DNA of 64,000 bases, taken from assembly GCA_002914845.1 (NCBI GenBank), contig JXTC01000009.1:875509-939508 (forward strand), in the 5' to 3' direction. The DNA is from Trema orientale. Lineage: Eukaryota; Streptophyta; Magnoliopsida; Rosales; Cannabaceae. Under the pieces are notes generated by a model. The model saw nothing but the letters and a program-made list of their open reading frames with translations. It was not told the origin of the DNA and made no database searches. This document shows, piece after piece, positions 12,475 through 24,615 of this stretch; position 1 is the first letter of the stretch; each line of letters starts with the position of its first letter. Made by a program: the position numbers and the translations under genes.

Positions 12475-12842
12475 CCTGGATCCTTGTATTTGGGCGGTGT
12501 TTTCTATTCAAACACCGCACTTACCTGCTCGGTCAAGAATGCAGTCTTCTTGACGTGGTGCCTCTTTTTAATGGTGCGCAGATCTTTGATCACCTTAGTG
12601 TATGATGATACCTGCTTAATCAAATATAACAAAGGCAGATTAATTTTAACTTGCTTAAGGCTTTCGAGGATCTCACCGTGATTTTTCGGTATTTTTCCTG
12701 TCTTGAGAGCTTGAGGATAAGGCACTTTAACTGGAAATTTTTTTTCAGCTTCTTGTGGAGGGGCATCTGGAGTACTACCCAGGGTAGTAGTATCACTTGG
12801 TAGTGCACTTGGTAAGGTCAGACCATCTAAAGTCTTACTACC

Positions 12843-14311
12843 TCAAGTAGTAATGGAATTAACCTCTTTGATATTCTGCGTATCAGCGCCAAAGGTTTGT
12901 GCCAAGTGTTGCTCCTTCAGATTGGACTGAGGTTGGGCAGGAAATCTTCCATGCTCTTGTACAGTAAGAGCGCTAGTTAGCTTAGTTATCTGACTCTTAA
13001 TCTTTTTATTCTCTTCTACCACCTGTGTAAGTACAGACTCAAACTTTTGGTTAGTTTTATTCTGTGCCTCCATAAATACCTGAAGTGTTTCCTCTAAAGG
13101 ATTTCTATTAGGTCGTGCATTGTATTGAGGTGCAGAGTAATTCCTAGGTAATGGTGCCTCAGTGTGCCAATTATTAGTATTGGATGATGCAGGCTGGTTT
13201 TGGTCAGACCTCCATCTAAAGTTTAGATGGTTTCTCCAGGCAGGATTGTACGTGTCAGAGTATGGTGAAAAAGGCTTTCTAAATGTTCCTAAGGAGTTAC
13301 ATTGTTCTTCGTAAACCCCTCTCATCTGTAAGTTGGGCAATCCTGAGCTAAGTGTTCCACTCCCCCACAGATGAAACATGTAGCCTGAGATTTTAGCCTA
13401 GCAACCGTACGTGTGACTCTACTATCCTTAGTTTTCAAAGCCTCTAATTCCCTAGTCACAGCTTCTAGTTGGGCTTTAAGGCTATCTTCTTCCCTAAGAT
13501 GGTAGATTTCGGCTGGTCATGACCTATTAGTGCTATCAGTAGTACTAGGTCCAGTCCACGTGTGGGCTTTCTCAGCTAACTCATTCGGGTAGTCTATGGC
13601 TTCATCTGGGTCATTCTGTAGGAACTATCCATTACACATCATCTCTATGAATTGGCGATCCCTAATAGTTAATCCCTCATAAAAATAACTAACTAGACGC
13701 TAATTTTTGTACCCATGATGCGGGCATATGTTCAGCAACTCTTTGAATCTCTCCCAGGCTTGATATAATATTTCGATATCTTTTTGGGAAAATGTTGAGA
13801 TTTGTCTTTTAAGGCCATTGGTTTTATGGTGCTGGAAGTATTTGTTAAAGAAAGCTCGGGTCATTTCCGTCCATGTACCTATGGATCTCGGTCTGAAAGA
13901 GTATAGCCAACTCTTTGCTTTATCTTTCAAGGAGAGTGGGAAAAATTTTAACCTTACAGCATCTACTGCATTGGGTTGGCTATGAAAAGTGGCCACTACC
14001 TCTTCAAATTCCCTAATATGAAAATATAGATTTTTACTATCTAGGCTATGAAAAATGGATAAAAGTTGGATCATGCCAGGTTTGAAATCCAATTGCGGTA
14101 TATTTTGTGAAAAAATGACGTATGAAGGTGTGGCTGTGCGGGTTGGGTGTAGATAATTATTTAAAGTCCTAGCGGCGTTATTCTCAATTTGATTCATGGT
14201 GGCTGATAAAGGTGTTTCTGATGAATCTGTGCCTGACCAAGAGTCATATGAATCTTCTTCAAAATTGAGTTTTCTACTAAGTCTTCCTATTTCGTCTCTA
14301 CGCTAAGACAT
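12843..14311 (-). pseudogene. gag of the nested retroelement
   Basis: An ATG at 14311 is followed after two codons by TAG; the frame then continues as RRDEIGRLSRKL. The segment 13700-14197 carries a retrotransposon capsid-type domain (LKFFPLSLKDKAKSWLYSF, then MTRAFFNKYFQHHKTNGLKR). Further on is a zinc knuckle, CFICGGVEHLAQDC (CX2CX4HX4C), at about 13335-13385, and then a spacer rich in Asn, Gln and Lys with a coiled-coil-like stretch (NQKFESVLTQVVEENKKIKS) at 12843-13379. Several stops interrupt it, for instance after GYKN at 13700. Gag forms the particle that packages element RNA, so this copy is inactive. Confidence 0.8.
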
Positions 14312-14429
14312 GCACCCAAGTCTTTTTTTTTTTTAAATTATTATTTATGAGAAAAAGAAAGTCGTGAAGTAAACGCAAAAAGTATACACAAAAAATGTTC
14401 CCAAATCGATTGGAAAGGGTACAAAAGGT

Positions 14430-15463
14430 ACCACATAAGAAAACATGACTGAATTTATATGCAAAACTAGAAAATAATATATTAAAACTAAAAATATTGA
14501 AGAATTTAACAAACCAAATTTATAAGCGTTGAAGCACTCTCAGGAATCAAAACTGGAAAATAGAAAAACTACACAATTAAGATCATCTCTCTAGCCTCTA
14601 AACACGAGCCTAACCTTGCACTCATCTCACACACTCTCTCTAAAAAAAGTTAAGTTTTCTCTCTCAAAATTGGTGTATTTTTTTCTCCTCATGTTTTGGC
14701 TATTTATAGCTGAGGTTGGAGTGTTGTGCAAGTTCCTACTTCTAAAGATGGCTTCTAATTGGTCATATGATGTATCAAACCCACACAATTCCCTTTCTTT
14801 CTTTTTCTCTCTTCCCCTTCTTTACTCACGTTTCTGAGCCTCGGGGTATAATCTAGTGCAGCGCAAACCGGTGAGCACGGCACTTAAATTGGATCGGATT
14901 GGCTGAAGCAAAACGATGGTGAGGGAAGTTGATATGGCGATTCGTTACCAGACAAAGGACCGGGTGTACGGGACGCGAGAACCACCAGATCCAACACGGT
15001 CTGGAGTTGCAACAGCGCACGGGGCCCACATGTCGGCTGCTTCGGATGCGGCTCAACCGTGCGTGTAGCACACACGCTCGCCTGATCTCTTTGGGACTTG
15101 AATGGACGGTCCGGATCGTGCATGGAAGTCCACTTATACTCGCGCATTTTGGCTTCTTGTTTTTCCGAATTTTTGCCTTCTTTAATCTAAATCAAATTAA
15201 AATTAAAACAAAATCATATTCACATCATAATCTAAATAAATTAATTCTGAATTTAATTAAATAAAACTAAATTATCCTAAACTAAACTAAACTAAACTAA
15301 ATTAAATACCTAAAATCTAATAAAATTAAATAAAATTATATCTGAATACTAAAAATCAAATTAACTATAAATAACCTAAATTAAACTAAAATCACGCAAA
15401 AACACATAAAATAAAATATATAAGAAAAAGAACCTAAATAACTCTATTTTCATAGAGTTATCA
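14430..15463 (-). repeat. 5' LTR of the gag-only retrotransposon (truncated)
   Basis: Matches the 3' LTR from catgactgaatttatatg onward and for its last 165 bp almost perfectly, with a small aaaat insertion near 15411. The portion corresponding to 9235-9698 is missing on its inner side. It includes a GC-rich block (14840-15130), probably the U3/R core. Confidence 0.75.
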
Positions 15464-18385
15464 CTCTATAAAACAAAATCATATCAACCATGCATAAAAC
15501 ATTATATTAAACATTGTTATTAATTTTAAATAGTTCTGATCATACTTACTGTTTGATGAGAGTTCTTACATCTTTTCGAGGAGGATGTTCGACTAGATCC
15601 AAAAAGTATATCACTTCATGAACCGCGTTGATCACTAGTAACATCCAATATCTCCTATAAAATAATATAAACAAACACACGTGTATAGTACATTTATACC
15701 AATAACTATCAAAAATATTAAAGAGAAGAGAATTACCCCGTATTATATGGTGCTACTAACAATGTGCCGTTCATGCCCAAAGTCAAGCGATTCATGATTG
15801 CTCTTGCACGATTCTCATCGTTGCCATCTTTAACAGTCGATATAAGAGAAGGTTTAATGAAAGTTATGATATGCGCACGCTCATATTTTATAAGCTTGTC
15901 ATATAATATCCTAAAATAATATAGAACATATTTAATACAAATCATTAAGATATGAAAGAACAAATAATAAGAGTAAAGATATGAAAACTTACTTGATGTA
16001 AAATGTGATGCACGGAGAACCAATCTCGACGAAGTTGGTTACATGCGATATGTCCTTCTTAACCAAATATGAGAATTGCCCAGGAATTCCACACATCTCA
16101 TTGTCAAAAGTGATATGAATTGAGAAGTCATCAGCTTTTTTCATCACATATTTGTACAAACTTCTCAAGCTTCCCAGAACATTAGGAGGAACATCAATCT
16201 TGGATCGTGAAGAGGACTCGGTCGGTCTTGTGCTAGACGAGGATGAATCTCTGGACTCTTCACATTGTGGTTGAGTAATAGGCAGTTCTGATTCATTTTG
16301 TGGTTGTTTCTTTTTCCCTTTGTCTTTTCATAATGGTAACTGAGATCAAAATATTTACTTAAATAAAATAAAAATGATTGTTTAATTGTCAAAGTAATAA
16401 GTGTTAGACTTTATACCTCAGATTCGCCTATAATGAGTACCAACTCTTTAGGCCATGCAACAATTGATCCCACAGCTTCCGTCACTATATCCATTACATT
16501 GGCCACTGGAATATGCAATGAAGCTTCAAAGATGTGTGCTTCAAAAACAGATACTCGGAAATTTTTCTCACCTAATGGTACTCCATAAATCATAGGCCCT
16601 CCTGTTTGAATTATGTAACCTGATACAACAACATCTAGTGCTAGGTCAACCAACTTGCATCGAATATCTTGAAATGTAAACCAAGGATGTGAATTTCTTA
16701 ATATGTATTAAATTGACATAGATGCAAAAGTTATGAAACTAAGATAATACCTCTGAAGTTCCCACTTCTGGAATTGGAGCACCAAGGGCTGTAGTATAAA
16801 TTTGAATTTCTGGTGGCTGAGGAATATACATATCTGGTGGCTGAGGAAAATATGGCTGAGGCAACGGCTGGGGAAAGTATGGCTCAGGCGGTTGCTGTGG
16901 AAAATGTGACTCAGGTGCATGCTTGGGAAAGTGTGACTTAGGTGGCTGGGGAGCTGACTCTTGAGCGGTGGTACCGAATAACTTACCCTCTAATTCTCGA
17001 AGACGTCTTTCTTGACTATCATATTTACTTTGCATATTTTGAAATTACATCTTCCATTGATTTTTCTTCTCCCGTTGGAAAGTGAATTATTGTTCTAGTA
17101 ATGCTCTTAGCCCTCCCTGAGATCTGTGGAATACATCCCGCTGAGTTACATAGGCTTCTACAGAACGTACACGACCAGAGTACTCAGGTGTCCCCAATGC
17201 CTGAGTTAATATGTCATGTGAGCTAATTTCCTGAATCTCTCATCGGGACCTCATATCATACAACTCATCCTTAATAAGATACCAAATTAGTTAAATATAG
17301 AAACAAACATATAAACTAAGATTTTAAACAAAAGTCAGAAGAACTTACAATTCATTCTCCCGTCGCTTGAGCCACGGGATTGAGATATCCTCCCTTACGG
17401 TCCTGATGTGTAGCTTTCCATAATTCCGCCTGTTCTATTTTATCAGTCACACGTGTTTTCTTAAGTTCTTCTGCAATGGTTTCAATCTTTTTCCTAGATA
17501 TACGATGAACATACTCATTATATTTTGCTCTTCTCTGTTGTTGGACCACCCTTTTTGCCTGTGCACACAATATCAAAGATTAGTATCAAACTAAAATAGA
17601 CAAGTTCTAAAAGTACTCCGTATATAACTTATTATATCATACCTGAAATACAGGAGATAGTCGATCTGTAACAAATGTAACCCAATCTTCTGGGGATATG
17701 CTTGCAAATGATGGCGGGTGAGTCAAAGCCGTAGGAGTCTCCTCCCTATATTTAGCATCCTCCTTATACTTGTATATTATACCGAGGTTAAGTAGTTTTT
17801 AAATTGATACCATTTTTTTCCCACAGATTTCATTACAAAGGATCTATATTCCTTTGCTATGATATATGTACACTGTAAATGATTCAAATTAATAGTTATA
17901 ACAACACAAAATACTCATCGTATAGAATTCAAGACTAATTACGCATATTATCTCTTACCACAACATCATTCCAAATCTTTCCTCGGAGATCGCCCTCCAC
18001 CATGTGCCATGTGACATTAGTGATCGGAACCATAGTACGAGTTAAGACACCTAAACAAGTCTCTATCTCGGTGGCGACGTCCCCGGTTAGTTGGCCAAGG
18101 GCATTACATTCTATCGTAAGTCGATTCTCTTTGGATCTCCTTTTGATAATTTGTTTACATAATGTTGCCTATCTTCGCGCCTTTTTTTCATACGTATCTA
18201 TATCTTCTTCTTCTTAATTTTCTTCATTGTGGACATCATCTTCATCATCTCTTCTCGCCATTAATCTGAAAATAAAATACAATAGTTAGAAATTCTAAAC
18301 AAGATAAACATAATAAAATTAATACTCACACTTATATCATCAAGTATTTATCTATTGCATAAAATTGATACTCACAATTATATCA

Positions 18386-21300
18386 TCAAATATTTATCCA
18401 AATACCGTTGATGTCATTGCGAGTATATGACCCTGATGTTGAAGCAACAATATTTAATGTATCCGTCTCTCCAAACTCTATGCCCATAGTTTTGAGGTCA
18501 GTAAATAAGTCATCATCAATAGTGACATTTTGTGGTTCATGTGTAAACACAATAGACCACCCTTTTTGTAATGGATTATCAACATAAAACACTTGTCTTG
18601 CTTGAGTTGCCATAATGAAAGGATCATCTTTATATCCAACTTTATGAAGATCAACTAAAATAAACCCCAACTTATCATACCTAATCCCATTATTATTTTC
18701 CACCCATTGACATTTAAAAATCAGGACTTTAAACGTACGATAGTCGAGCTCCCATATTTCACGTATCACTCCATAGTAAGTGATGTCACCTTAAACTGGA
18801 TTCTTGTTTTTAGCACTAGTAAATTGCATGATTTTAGCCACAATGCTAACACCACTATTTTGATTAACTCTTATGTCATCACGTGAGCTAGTGTTAAAAC
18901 GACGACCATTTATGACGAAATATTCGTGCAAAATAGGCATATTTGTCAGACCTCGAGCAAGCCACTTCAATTGTTCTGGGATTTTGTCATCTCACTTGCT
19001 TAGTTCGATGTCCACCTAATTAATAATTATCCATACGGTCAGAATACTAGAATTCAGTATCAACAAATAATTAGTTAGTATTATAACTTACTTTTCTCTG
19101 TAACCAAAATATAAAAGTCTTATGGTGTTCGTCTTATATCCACTTCTCTCTTCGTATTGGATTCTCGCTTTTCAACAATTGTATATGCTTTCTAATAGAA
19201 CAAAAATATTATTAAGTGTAATGAAATTTTACTTTCAACTTAATTAAAATTAAGAAGTTTCGTTATACTTACTGAATGTATTATTGGATTTCTGATGAAT
19301 TTTCGAGAATATTCCTATGTGCTAGTTATAAATCTTTATCCTCCATACATATAGGTTTGCCACCACCTATTCCTCTACTTTCACCATCTTGAGAGTAGCG
19401 AGCCTTTGGAATACCAATTGTCTCTGCACTAGCAATGTATTCTGAACAAAATTCAATAGCTTCTTTAGCTATGTAACACTCTACAACGCATGCTTCTAGA
19501 CAATATCAATTTCTCATATACTCTTTCAGTATTTTCATTAATCTTTCGAACAGATACATCCATCTCATGTAAACTAGGCCACCCAATTTAACTTCTCTAA
19601 CTAAATACACTATTAAATGCATCATTATATCAAATAAGGAAGGAGGAAAGTATTGCTCTAACAAATATAGGACAATGACAATTTTTTCTTATAAAGCATC
19701 TAATTTTGAAGCATCCACTATTTTCTCACAGATTGCATTGAAGAAGAAATACAATCTTGTAATAACATATCTTACATACTTTTGTGAGATTGAGCAAATT
19801 ACAATTGGGAGTAATTGTTACATCAATTCGTGACAATCATGTGACTTGAGTCTAATTAGTCTTAAGTCATTCACTGACACCAAATTATGAATATTTTACG
19901 AATATCCTTCTGGTACCCTCAAGTTTGCCAAGCACTCCCACATTTTATGTCTCTCTTCTTTATTCAAATTGAAGCAAGCTGGAGGTAGATATGCCCATTT
20001 ATCACTCATTATCGGAGCTAACTCTTTCCTCAATCCCATTTCCTGAAGATCTAAACGAGAGAAAATCCCATCTTTTATTTTTCTAGGGATATTAAGAAGA
20101 GTCCCGATAATACTATCACAAATATTTTTCTCTATGTGCATCACATTCAAATTATGTCTCAACAATAAAAATTTCCAATACTCCAATTAAAAAAAAATCG
20201 ACTTTTTTTTTTCCAACATTCATATTCCTTTTCTCCTTCAACCTTTTTCTTTTTGTCCTTCTTTTTTTCCCCCCTTTTTTTCCTCCCTTTGTCTATTTGT
20301 TCCTCGTCGTGATTTTGCTTTCCATACTGAATATTAAGTTCAGGAAGTTTCTCATAAATCACTTCACCACTCGATGGTTCTGAGGCAACACTAAATTCTT
20401 TTTTACCATTAAATGCCTTTGTGTATTTTCGAAATGAGTAACTTAAAGGTAGAAACTGTCAATGACCCATATACGCTTCTTTCCTCCCATTTCTCAATCT
20501 TATGGCGTAGGTATCCTCAGTACAAATAGGACATGCTTTACAGCTTTTCACACAATGCCCAGACAAGTTTTTATATGCAGGAAAATCGTTGATTATCCAT
20601 AATAGAACAGCTCGTAGTGTAAAGTTCTCTTTTCTAAAGGAATCGTAGCATTCAACCTCATCCTATAAAGTTTTCAAATTATCCATTAAGGGCGCTAAAT
20701 AGACATCAATATCATTGCCAGGTTGTTTATCTTCTGATATTAGTAACTTTAACATTGTAAATCTCCTTTTTATGCATAACCAAGGAGGAAGATTGTAAAT
20801 AGTAAAAATGACCGGTCAACAACTATAATTGGAACTTAGTGAACTATGAGGATTAATGCCATCCGCCGAAAGACTAAGACGAAGGTTTCTAGGATCTTCT
20901 CTAATTTTTGACCATATTTCATCCACCTTCTTCCAAGATGGTGAATCAGCCGGATGCCGAAGCTTGCCATCTTTTATTCTTCCTTCCTTATGCCATATTA
21001 ATCGTTTCGCATGATCAAGAGTCTGGAATAAACATTTAAATCTTGGTATTGGAGGAATATACCACAAGATTTAGCCGGTATTCCAACCTTCACTTCTTTA
21101 CTATTCTTTTTGTTTTTCCATCTTGAACATTGACAGGACAATTTTTAGCTTCAGCATACTCTTTTCAGTATAAAATGCAATCGTTTAGATATATATGTAT
21201 CTTTACGTACTCTATGCCTAAGGCACATAACGATTTTTTGGCTTCATATGTAGAGAAAAGAATGTTATTACTGTCTGGAAGGATTTCTCCAAGAAATTCA

Positions 21301-21788
21301 AGTAAATGAGATAAACTAGAGTCACTCCAACCATTCTTAACTTTTAAATTGAAAATTCTAACTAAGAATGACAATTTTGTGACTTTTGAATTAGGAAAAA
21401 GAGGGCTTTCGGCATCTTCTAACAATTTTACAAATTCCTCTGGACGATCAACAAAATGTTCTTCGGTATCATTAACTATATCAACTAGGTGATTGTCTTT
21501 CAAATCCATAGAAACATCTTCTATACGAGCTCTTTTGTGAGAAACATATTCACTCTGTGACTTTTTCCCTCGCCATATCCACTTTGTATAAGACATATCC
21601 ATCGCATTCACACACAAATGTCCTCTTACGTCACCAAGTGCAATTTTTTTCATATTACCACACTTGATACAGGGACATGGCATCATATTGGGATCAAGAC
21701 CATTTTCAATAGAAAATTTTAAAAAAGCTTCAACTCCTTCCTCATACTGTTTTGTCAATCTATTCTTCGTCATCCAATTTCTATCCAT
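18386..21788 (-). pseudogene. Tnp2-type CACTA transposase, decayed
   Basis: Reading leftward from Met 21788: an N-terminal transposase-associated domain (MDRNWMTKNRLTKQYEEGV...CPCIKCGN, zinc-binding Cys present); the core with WYIPPIPRFKCLFQ, LRLSLSADGINPHSSLSSNYSC, ACPICTEDTYAIRLRNGR and HNLNVMHIEKNICDSIIGTLL; a DUF4218-like region (FDIMMHLIVYLVREVKLGGLVYMRWMY) around 19550-19670; and a DUF4216-like C-terminus (GVIREIWELDYRTFKV...QARQVFYVDNPL) at 18386-18770. Stops fall where Trp is conserved: TGA after NDCILY at 21165 and TGA after NYSC at 20816. There is also a frameshift near 21068. Tnp2 cuts at the CACTA ends; this copy cannot make a full protein. Confidence 0.9.
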
Positions 21789-22828
21789 CTTATCTAAATT
21801 TCTAAAAAAAATTCGATAGAACCTCCCCTTATAAATGGATAACCCTCCCTACAAATAAACGCCAATACAATTATTCTAAATACCATAATCAATTCCAGCT
21901 CATATATCACTATTTCTCAATCATATCATTTTCGATGTCAATATATTAATATAATTGTACAAACATATTCACATTTAAGGTACTAATATTTCATACAAAA
22001 TTTTATCCACTAACCAAGCATCTAATTGATATAATTATCTCTAAATTAATAATAATTAAGCACATTATAATCGCATTAACCATATTCAAGAGTTTCAATT
22101 CATAAATCATCAAAATCAAACACTAACTAAAAAATTATTATATATTCTACTAATCAAGTCTCAAAATTTTATATTTATCTCTAAATTAACAATACTCTAT
22201 GACAATATAATCAAATTCATCACTAAAATTATATTAACTGTACTATAAAATATTATAAACATTACACATTGTCACAAATTGTAACCTAATGTATATAGAA
22301 AAATCTTAACATACATTGTACAAAGTCCTCTCATATAATAATTACTAGTATAAAGGAACTAAATTAAAACCTAAAATTTTAATTCAAACTAACTAAAAAA
22401 ATAAATTTAAAAATTCGGGAAAATAGAAGAAAATTCGGATAAATACCTAAATTGCTCAAAATAATATGTTTGAAGCAAAAATTGAAGGAGAATCCATAAT
22501 ATTGATCAAGAACGAACCTAATACACATGAAAAATAAAAAAAATCGCATAATGGTCAGATTTTGCAACGGTGAACCGAGAAAATTTAAAATCTTTCTAGA
22601 ATGAAATTAAGCTACAAACACTTGCAGATCTAAGAAGAAAACTCTATAGAAGTGTTGGACTCATCAAAAGGAAGAAAATACAATAAAAATCACCCAAAAT
22701 GGTGGTGATTTGGCTGAAAAACTCGAAGGTGGTGACGAAGGAGCTGATTTCGCGCTCTTAGGTTCTATCGGAGCCGAGAGAGAAGAAGTGCTAGAGCCGA
22801 TGGCCCCAGCTGTTTTTATCAGCTATCA
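21789..22828. other. 5' flank and leader of the CACTA transposase gene
   Basis: AT-rich DNA between the transposase start and the subterminal array, with an open GC-richer stretch at 22700-22830. It probably holds the promoter and untranslated leader. No other gene is seen. Confidence 0.5.
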
Positions 22829-23057
22829 CATCACTTTTGGTTGGAGCGACGTGGTACAAGTCAAATCGACATTCCACGTTGCTCTTACCAGAAGCGACAT
22901 GGTATAATATTGTGTCACGTCGCCTGTTTGAAAAGCGATGTGGTACCTTTATATACCATGTCGTTTTTCTCCCACGCGACGTGTCGCACAAACCACATTG
23001 TTTTACCCAGTAAACGACGTGGTTCAAGTAACGTTAAATGTCATTTTTCTAGTAGTG
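22829..23057. repeat. Right (5') subterminal repeat array of the CACTA element
   Basis: Degenerate copies of gcgacgtggta / taccacgtcgc in both orientations, ending in the terminus ttctagtagtg. It is the partner of 8187-8530. Confidence 0.85.
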
Positions 23058-23099
23058 TCATAATTCTTTAGGTCCATTGTTAAAATAACAACTTTATAA

Positions 23100-24615
23100 T
23101 TAATCCCTGAAAATGTTCTCAAATTTCAATTTGATAACCATAGTTAGGATGAATAAAACTTTAATAAGAAAGTGTTGGAATGACGATCTAATAAAGAAGT
23201 CCTTTTTACAGGATGAAGCAGATTCAGTTTTAGGAATTCCTTTGAAAAATGGCAGGAGATATGAGCTAATTATCCAGAATTTAGATTATGAAAGAGGTTT
23301 CTTTTCGGTCAAAAGTGGCTATATAGTAGCTTTGGATAATATGTTGAGAGAAGAAATCCTAGAATTCTTGCGGGTGAAATCATCTGGTTGAAGAAGTTGT
23401 TGCGCTTGGATTTGCCTACTGTTGATTCATTGGAACATGGGTTAATAATTTATTTTCAGTGGCTGCTAGAATTTGGGGTTTTTCTATGAATCTTCTATCA
23501 TGACTAATTCCCATGGTCCTGAGTTTCTATCCGGGATGTTGTGCTTGTCCTCTGTTCTTTCCAAGGAAACGCTAGAATTTTTCTCTGTTCTAGATTGGAA
23601 AATATGGCAAGAAGCTCTTTTTTGGTGAGTAGTTGAAAGCATTGGTTGTAGGGCCTGGACTTTTATTGAAGAACAAGTAGCTAATGTAGATAAATTCTAC
23701 AATTGAATTTATTAGAGAGTCCATGACCACTTGTAATCCTACATCCAGAAAAAATATGTTAGTTTTTTGGGTTGTACTCATGAGAGCTGCCTACATACCC
23801 CTTTGCAGAGATCAAACCCTAATATAGTCCTGATTTTCCTGCAAAAGAGCGAAAAGTCAATAGAGGTCGTATATAGAGAGAATAGAATAGAAGAAAGGAG
23901 ATGAAGATGCAGAATGAAGAAGAAGACCGCGTATTTATAGGCAAATAAGAGGTATTCAATAAATAGGAAACTCTATTAATTAGATAATTAATAATTATCT
24001 TTTGGGTAACCTAGTCATATTATGATACTTACCATATAATGCCTGATTTGAAATATAATTACCTGATATTCAAAAATAATAATTACCTCTTTTCTGAAAA
24101 TAAGGGACCCCATAAAAATACAAATACCTTTTGTAGGCCACATATAGGTCCTAAAATGAGCCATACGAATTTTATCCCCAACAGCTAATAATTGTTCGAT
24201 AACTACTTAATTTGATGCAAGTTTGCAAATCTCCTACTCTTCATCGCTTTAAGTTGAATGTTGATTCTGCTTTCGAGTACTATAGTGGTATAGTTTTTGT
24301 TATCCAAAACCATGAAGGCATGCTTTGATGGTGGCAGCTAGTGGTGATGTCAATAGCAAGGCTCGCTGTTCTCATGTGGAGTTGGCTGAAGCATATTCTA
24401 TTTTGGAAGGATTTTGTATAGCCAAGGAAGCAGGGTTAGCTCCTATTATTGCGGAATTGGATTGAGGCAACGTGGGCAATTCGGTGAATGTTTCTTGTTG
24501 ACAGATTTCTGATTCTATGTAATGAACACTTCGCTGGAAATGACAATTTCTAGCAATGTAATAAGGTGGCTCACAAAGTGGCCAAATGGGCTTTGTTGAG
24601 TCTCAGCTTGTAGCT
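23100..24615 (+). pseudogene. LINE (L1-type) 3' remnant, split by a solo LTR
   Basis: The left part (23113-23391) reads LIRKCWNDDLIKKSFLQDEADSVLGIPL and YELIIQNLDYERGFFSVKSGY. This is the region just before the zinc-binding reverse-transcriptase tail in plant LINEs. The right part (24184-24615) carries an RNase H-like domain in broken frame: FKLNVDSAFEYYSG, ELAEAYSILEGFCIAKEAGL, and a later CNKVAHKVAKWAL-like end. The two parts are separated by the LTR at 23685-24183. Stops and frameshifts show that it is long dead. Confidence 0.75.
23685..24183 (-). mobile_element. Solo LTR (Copia-type) inside the LINE remnant
   Basis: A 499-bp insertion with ends tgtagataaattc and ttatccccaaca (TGT..ACA), flanked by a perfect 5-bp duplication gctaa (23680-23684 and 24184-24188). 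On the minus strand it begins TGTTGGGGATAAAA, a Copia-like start, and has a TATA box (ctataaatac) near 23930-23940, so minus is its transcriptional sense. No internal region remains. Confidence 0.88.

Larger units (their letters stand above)
9235..15463 (-). mobile_element. Non-autonomous gag-protease LTR retrotransposon (Gypsy-related), nested in the CACTA element
   Basis: Its plus-strand ends are tgtctacgctc (9235) and gagttatca (15463), giving TG..CA termini, flanked by a perfect 5-bp duplication ctcta (9230-9234 and 15464-15468). It lies in minus orientation, with the 5' LTR on the right. A polypurine tract (complement of cacccccaaactta) abuts the 3' LTR at 10180. Only gag with a zinc knuckle and a retropepsin-like region are found; no reverse transcriptase, RNase H or integrase is visible. 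This resembles the gag-only terminal-repeat retrotransposons described in plants. The 5' LTR lacks the last 470 bp or so present in the 3' LTR, and no primer-binding site is evident, so this copy is rearranged. Confidence 0.85.
8784..18261 (-). pseudogene. Second CACTA gene: TNPA-like N-terminus with C-terminal Ulp1 domain, interrupted
   Basis: Reading leftward from an ATG at 18261 there is an acidic start with early TAA and TAG codons, then a segment typical of plant CACTA second ORFs (WHMVEGDLRGKIW), and at 17352-17576 the block ending WKATHQDRKGGYLNP. A Pro-rich PQPP repeat lies at 16739-17035, a conserved domain of unknown role at 16411-16653, and the Ulp1 fold from 16195 on. The Ulp1 part reads GRYWMLLVI...YFLDLVE across an intron joining 15733 to 15655 and, beyond the retroelement, NVECGFYVMRMMREM near 9000-9047, with a stop at 8784. 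The nucleophile Cys and the Asp are present, but the usual His of HW is Tyr. A 6.2 kb LTR element sits in or beside an intron between the Asp and Cys parts. In CACTA elements this ORF supplies the DNA-binding and protease-like product. Confidence 0.75.
8187..23057 (-). mobile_element. CACTA (En/Spm) DNA transposon, 14.9 kb with nested insertion
   Basis: The left terminus begins CACTACTACAGAAG; the reverse complement of the right terminus begins CACTACTAGAAAAATG. Both are flanked by the same 3-bp duplication, tca (8184-8186 and 23058-23060), as expected for CACTA insertion. Both subterminal regions hold arrays of a motif around ccacgtcgct in both orientations, the kind of site that the element's DNA-binding protein recognises in this superfamily. 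Two minus-strand genes follow from right to left: a Tnp2-type transposase (21788 to 18386) and a second gene ending in a Ulp1 domain (18261 to 8784). The latter is split by an LTR retrotransposon at 9235-15463. Without it the element is about 8.6 kb. Both genes have stops, so the element itself is probably dead. Confidence 0.92.

Noticed and set aside
14853..15264. GC-rich block with open frames on both strands
   Set aside because: It lies within the 5' LTR of the gag-only retroelement; the frames are incidental to higher GC.
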